Positions 62,276-64,000 of a stretch of DNA of 64,000 nucleotides are shown here, piece by piece. How positions within the stretch are numbered: position 1 is the stretch's first letter; the number at the start of each line of letters is the position of its first letter. This DNA is from Pyrocephalus nanus (lineage: Eukaryota > Chordata > Aves > Passeriformes > Tyrannidae). Below the pieces are notes generated by a model. The model had not been told where the DNA came from. It saw nothing but the letters and a program-made list of their open reading frames with translations, and did no database searches. Location: NCBI GenBank assembly GCA_038380795.1, contig CM076264.1:2544001-2608000 (forward strand). The letters are read 5' to 3'. The translations under genes were made by a program, and so were the position numbers.

Positions 62276-64000
62276 CTGTGTTCTGCCTTAGACTCATTGT
62301 TATTCCTCCCAGCAATCCTAAAGACACTGTCCCCATTCCCACAGCCAGCCTGTACCTGCACTGGAAGCACTGGTACACCCCCCCAGGGAGGAAAAGAGGA
62401 AGGATCCTATCTGCATACAAACAGTTTTTTCTAATTCTTATTAACACAGACAAAATAGAAGGGCTTTCCTAGACATCCCAATTCCCTGAAAAAAGAAATC
62501 CCCAGCTGAAGAAGCTGGTGGTGTGAGACCTTGAGGACTGACCTCCAGGCTGCTGCAGTGCTGGGAGCAATCGTGCTACTCGAGCTGCTCGGATGAGGCT
62601 CTTCCTGCTGTGCTAGCAGTTCCCAGGCCATGCATCACTGAACTTTCAGAATGGATGTTTTGGTTGGTTTAATGTGGACCGTTTGGAAACAAGTAGAACT
62701 TAAGGAATGCCATATGTATCATTTTTTTCCTATCCTGCATCCAACCAGTTGTGCTCAGAATAAAAGTGCAGCTACATCTGTAATTTCCTGTCATCTTCAC
62801 TAATACTTTTTATAATAACTATAAAACAGTAAGAAAAATTTCTGAACCTTAAATTTATGTGAATACCTCAGGAGTGGACAAAAAAAATAGGGCATCTTTT
62901 AATATTGCTATCTGTGATCAGACAGCAATTTCTCACCCATGATAATTCACATATTCCACCTAAGCTCTTTCTCTATTTCCCCTAATAATCAGTAATAAAA
63001 CAACACCACACATAGGGCCCAAACTTCTCCTGATGGAAGTAAATTGTGAAATTTACTTTTCTTTACTTAACTTTTCTACAGTTTGGTTTTGTAGGGCCAC
63101 AAGGTATCTTTGTAAATACATTCTAGATTTGGACAAAATTCTGAAAGAACTTAATTGTGACCAGCACAGGACACAACAGGAACTGAATTCCCCCAAATAT
63201 TTGAATACCTACTGCTCCAAAACCAGTGGATACTCTGGCTATAACTCAGACATCCGTAAGCTACTTTGCCAGTTTCTGCTCCACTTCTAGACTTTGCTGT
63301 AGAACAGCACACAATTCTTTAGGTCTTGTGCCACCTGCAGTCCTGCCTGAAGGACATTTATATTTTGGGCCATCTCAGATTTTAATAAATATCAGTGTGG
63401 CTGAGTGATTCAAGCTATTTCTGAATATTCCTCATTTCTTTGTGACTTATTATCTGCCTCTTTATTCCTGCTCTACAAGTTCTGTATCAGATCAGAGACT
63501 CAGAGCTGCCATATACAGTATCAGGAGTTGTACTTTGAATTTTGACTGATAGACTGATCTCTGCTAGTAACCATCACGTGTACAATAAGTTAGTCACTAA
63601 AGTGTGATCTTACATCTCAGGTGGAATAACATCTCTGCTGCTCATTAATTTCCATGCACTAACAGAAGTGCAAATGCAAACATCCCAAATTTACCCAGTA
63701 CAGGAAAAAAGCTAATTGAAAATTAACAAAGTAGAAACATGTTAGTTTTGCCACAGTGAGTCATCCCGAGAGTTATCTTCCTTCCTTCTTCCCCTCACAC
63801 TTCACTCCCCAAAAATACAAAGAACCCCCAAGGAAAGAAGTAGGTTTCCAACTGAAAGCTATGCAAGGCACCACAAGCAAGAAAAATGCCTTGCTCCACA
63901 GCTCACCTGCCTGAAGCACTGCATCGCTAAAACCTTTGTGCCTTCTGGTTATTACTTAATCTTTTCCCAAGATCATATAATTTCACCGTAATTAACCCAC
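62276..64000. other. Unique noncoding sequence to the window end
   Basis: No gene recognised. A short C-rich stretch with C8 lies near 62,378. Minus- and plus-strand frames remain under 90 codons. The window ends in AT-rich sequence with no feature cut by the edge that I can identify. Confidence 0.45.

Noticed and set aside
1..64000. Endogenous retrovirus LTRs, SINEs, telomeric or satellite arrays, CRISPR arrays, rRNA, snRNA and known microRNA genes
   Set aside because: Looked for by eye on both strands; no paired LTRs, long tandem arrays or recognisable RNA genes were found, though diverged copies could be missed.

Overview
The window reads as nuclear DNA of a bird, or at least a CR1-bearing sauropsid. 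The clearest evidence is a CR1 LINE copy at about 61,934-62,275 with the avian-type CR1 3' end on the minus strand. Shorter CR1 slices lie at 24,893-24,972 and 25,762-25,855, and two older, decayed CR1 copies lie at 1,795-2,440 and 23,950-24,090. The rest is AT-rich, mostly CpG-poor, and carries simple repeats and homopolymer tracts. No operons, ribosome binding sites, tRNA, rRNA or CRISPR structures are visible, and nothing bacterial or viral was recognised.

I could not identify a protein-coding exon. Open frames are short. The longest ones begin at TTG or GTG, fall in C-rich stretches that are poor in stops in several frames, and resemble no family I know. The window is best described as intergenic DNA or part of a very large intron. 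I therefore list no CDS.

Layout: 1-1.8 kb unique; 1.8-2.4 kb ancient plus-strand CR1; 2.4-10.6 kb unique, with a GC/CpG-enriched patch near 6.1-6.4 kb; 10.6 kb (AT)14; 10.7-22.7 kb unique, AT-rich; 22.7 kb (TA)12; 23.9-26.6 kb a mixed block of CR1 fragments, a strong 40-nt hairpin and a symmetric cluster of four TGACAG/CTGTCA sites; 26.6-44.6 kb unique, with small palindromes, a CTCF-like site inside an inverted repeat (37.27 kb) and a GC-rich island (39.3-39.8 kb); 44.6-47.4 kb the most promoter-like part, with two abutting CACGTG E-boxes, a dense CpG cluster followed by TTTATAA, a second CpG-enriched stretch with a CTCF-like site, a 253-codon stop-free frame, and a third CpG cluster ending in an ATTTGCAT octamer; 47.4-61.9 kb unique, AT-rich, with stretches rich in homeodomain-type TAAT words that look like conserved noncoding elements; 61.9-62.3 kb CR1; 62.3-64 kb unique.

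The region most worth following up is 44.6-47.4 kb as a possible unannotated promoter, CpG element or noncoding transcript. The symmetric TGACAG cluster at 26.5 kb comes next. These regulatory readings come from motif recognition by eye and are inference. I did not find convincing evidence of a new biological system.
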